Assembly: GCA_030042795.1 (NCBI GenBank) | Contig: JASHYZ010000109.1 | Location: 1 to 5,789 of the forward strand | Reading direction: 5' to 3' | Source: Terriglobia bacterium | GTDB taxonomy: Bacteria; Acidobacteriota; Terriglobia; UBA7540 | Length of the DNA stretch: 5,789 nucleotides | Shown here: piece after piece, positions 5,789 to 5,789 of the stretch | Numbering within the stretch: the first letter of the stretch is position 1 | How the letters are laid out: each line of letters starts with the position of its first letter | Program-made: the position numbers and the translations under genes | Notes under the pieces: model-generated | Seen by the model: only the letters and a program-made list of their open reading frames with translations | Told to the model about the DNA's origin: nothing | Database searches by the model: none

Positions 5789-5789
5789 T

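Overview
The window looks like a chromosomal segment of a moderately GC-rich bacterium. The layout (a membrane PIN-TRAM protein directly ahead of ispD and ispF, plus an HDOD signalling protein) would suit Acidobacteriota or a related soil lineage. That placement is inferred from gene order and composition by eye and was not tested. No mobile element, CRISPR array, tRNA or rRNA was found.

Layout. (1) Positions 1-602, minus strand: the N-terminal 200 residues of a 3-hydroxyacyl-CoA (3-hydroxybutyryl-CoA-type) dehydrogenase, cut by the window edge and starting at TTG. (2) Positions 603-1507: about 900 bases with no convincing protein gene. They hold one plausible plus-strand sigma-70-type promoter, three compact inverted repeats, an AT-rich island and a run of nine G. 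(3) Positions 1508-2353, plus strand: an HDOD-domain protein that unusually keeps all the metal-binding positions of an active HD phosphohydrolase. (4) Positions 2400-3197, plus strand: an unrecognised protein with two membrane segments, a coiled coil and a beta-rich C-terminal domain, 46 bases after the HDOD gene and probably co-transcribed with it. (5) Positions 3205-5789, minus strand: an isoprenoid operon read leftward. It comprises the tail of an unrecognised upstream gene, a YacL-like membrane PIN-TRAM protein, ispD, and ispF overlapping ispD by one base (TGATG).

How they work together. IspD and IspF catalyse the third and fifth steps of the non-mevalonate (MEP) route to isoprenoids; the intervening kinase IspE is not in the window. 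The PIN-TRAM gene sits just upstream of this pair, as it does in Bacillus, although its role there is not established. The plus-strand pair (3-4) and the isoprenoid operon converge with only 7 bases between stop codons. A strong 12-bp hairpin inside the last codons of ispF is the best terminator candidate for that junction. The HDOD protein points to signalling or stress regulation, and the dehydrogenase to fatty-acid beta-oxidation or hydroxybutyryl-CoA metabolism.

I did not find a clearly new biological system. The least explained parts are the 900-base gene-poor stretch, the HDOD/membrane-protein pair, and the N-terminal extension of IspF.
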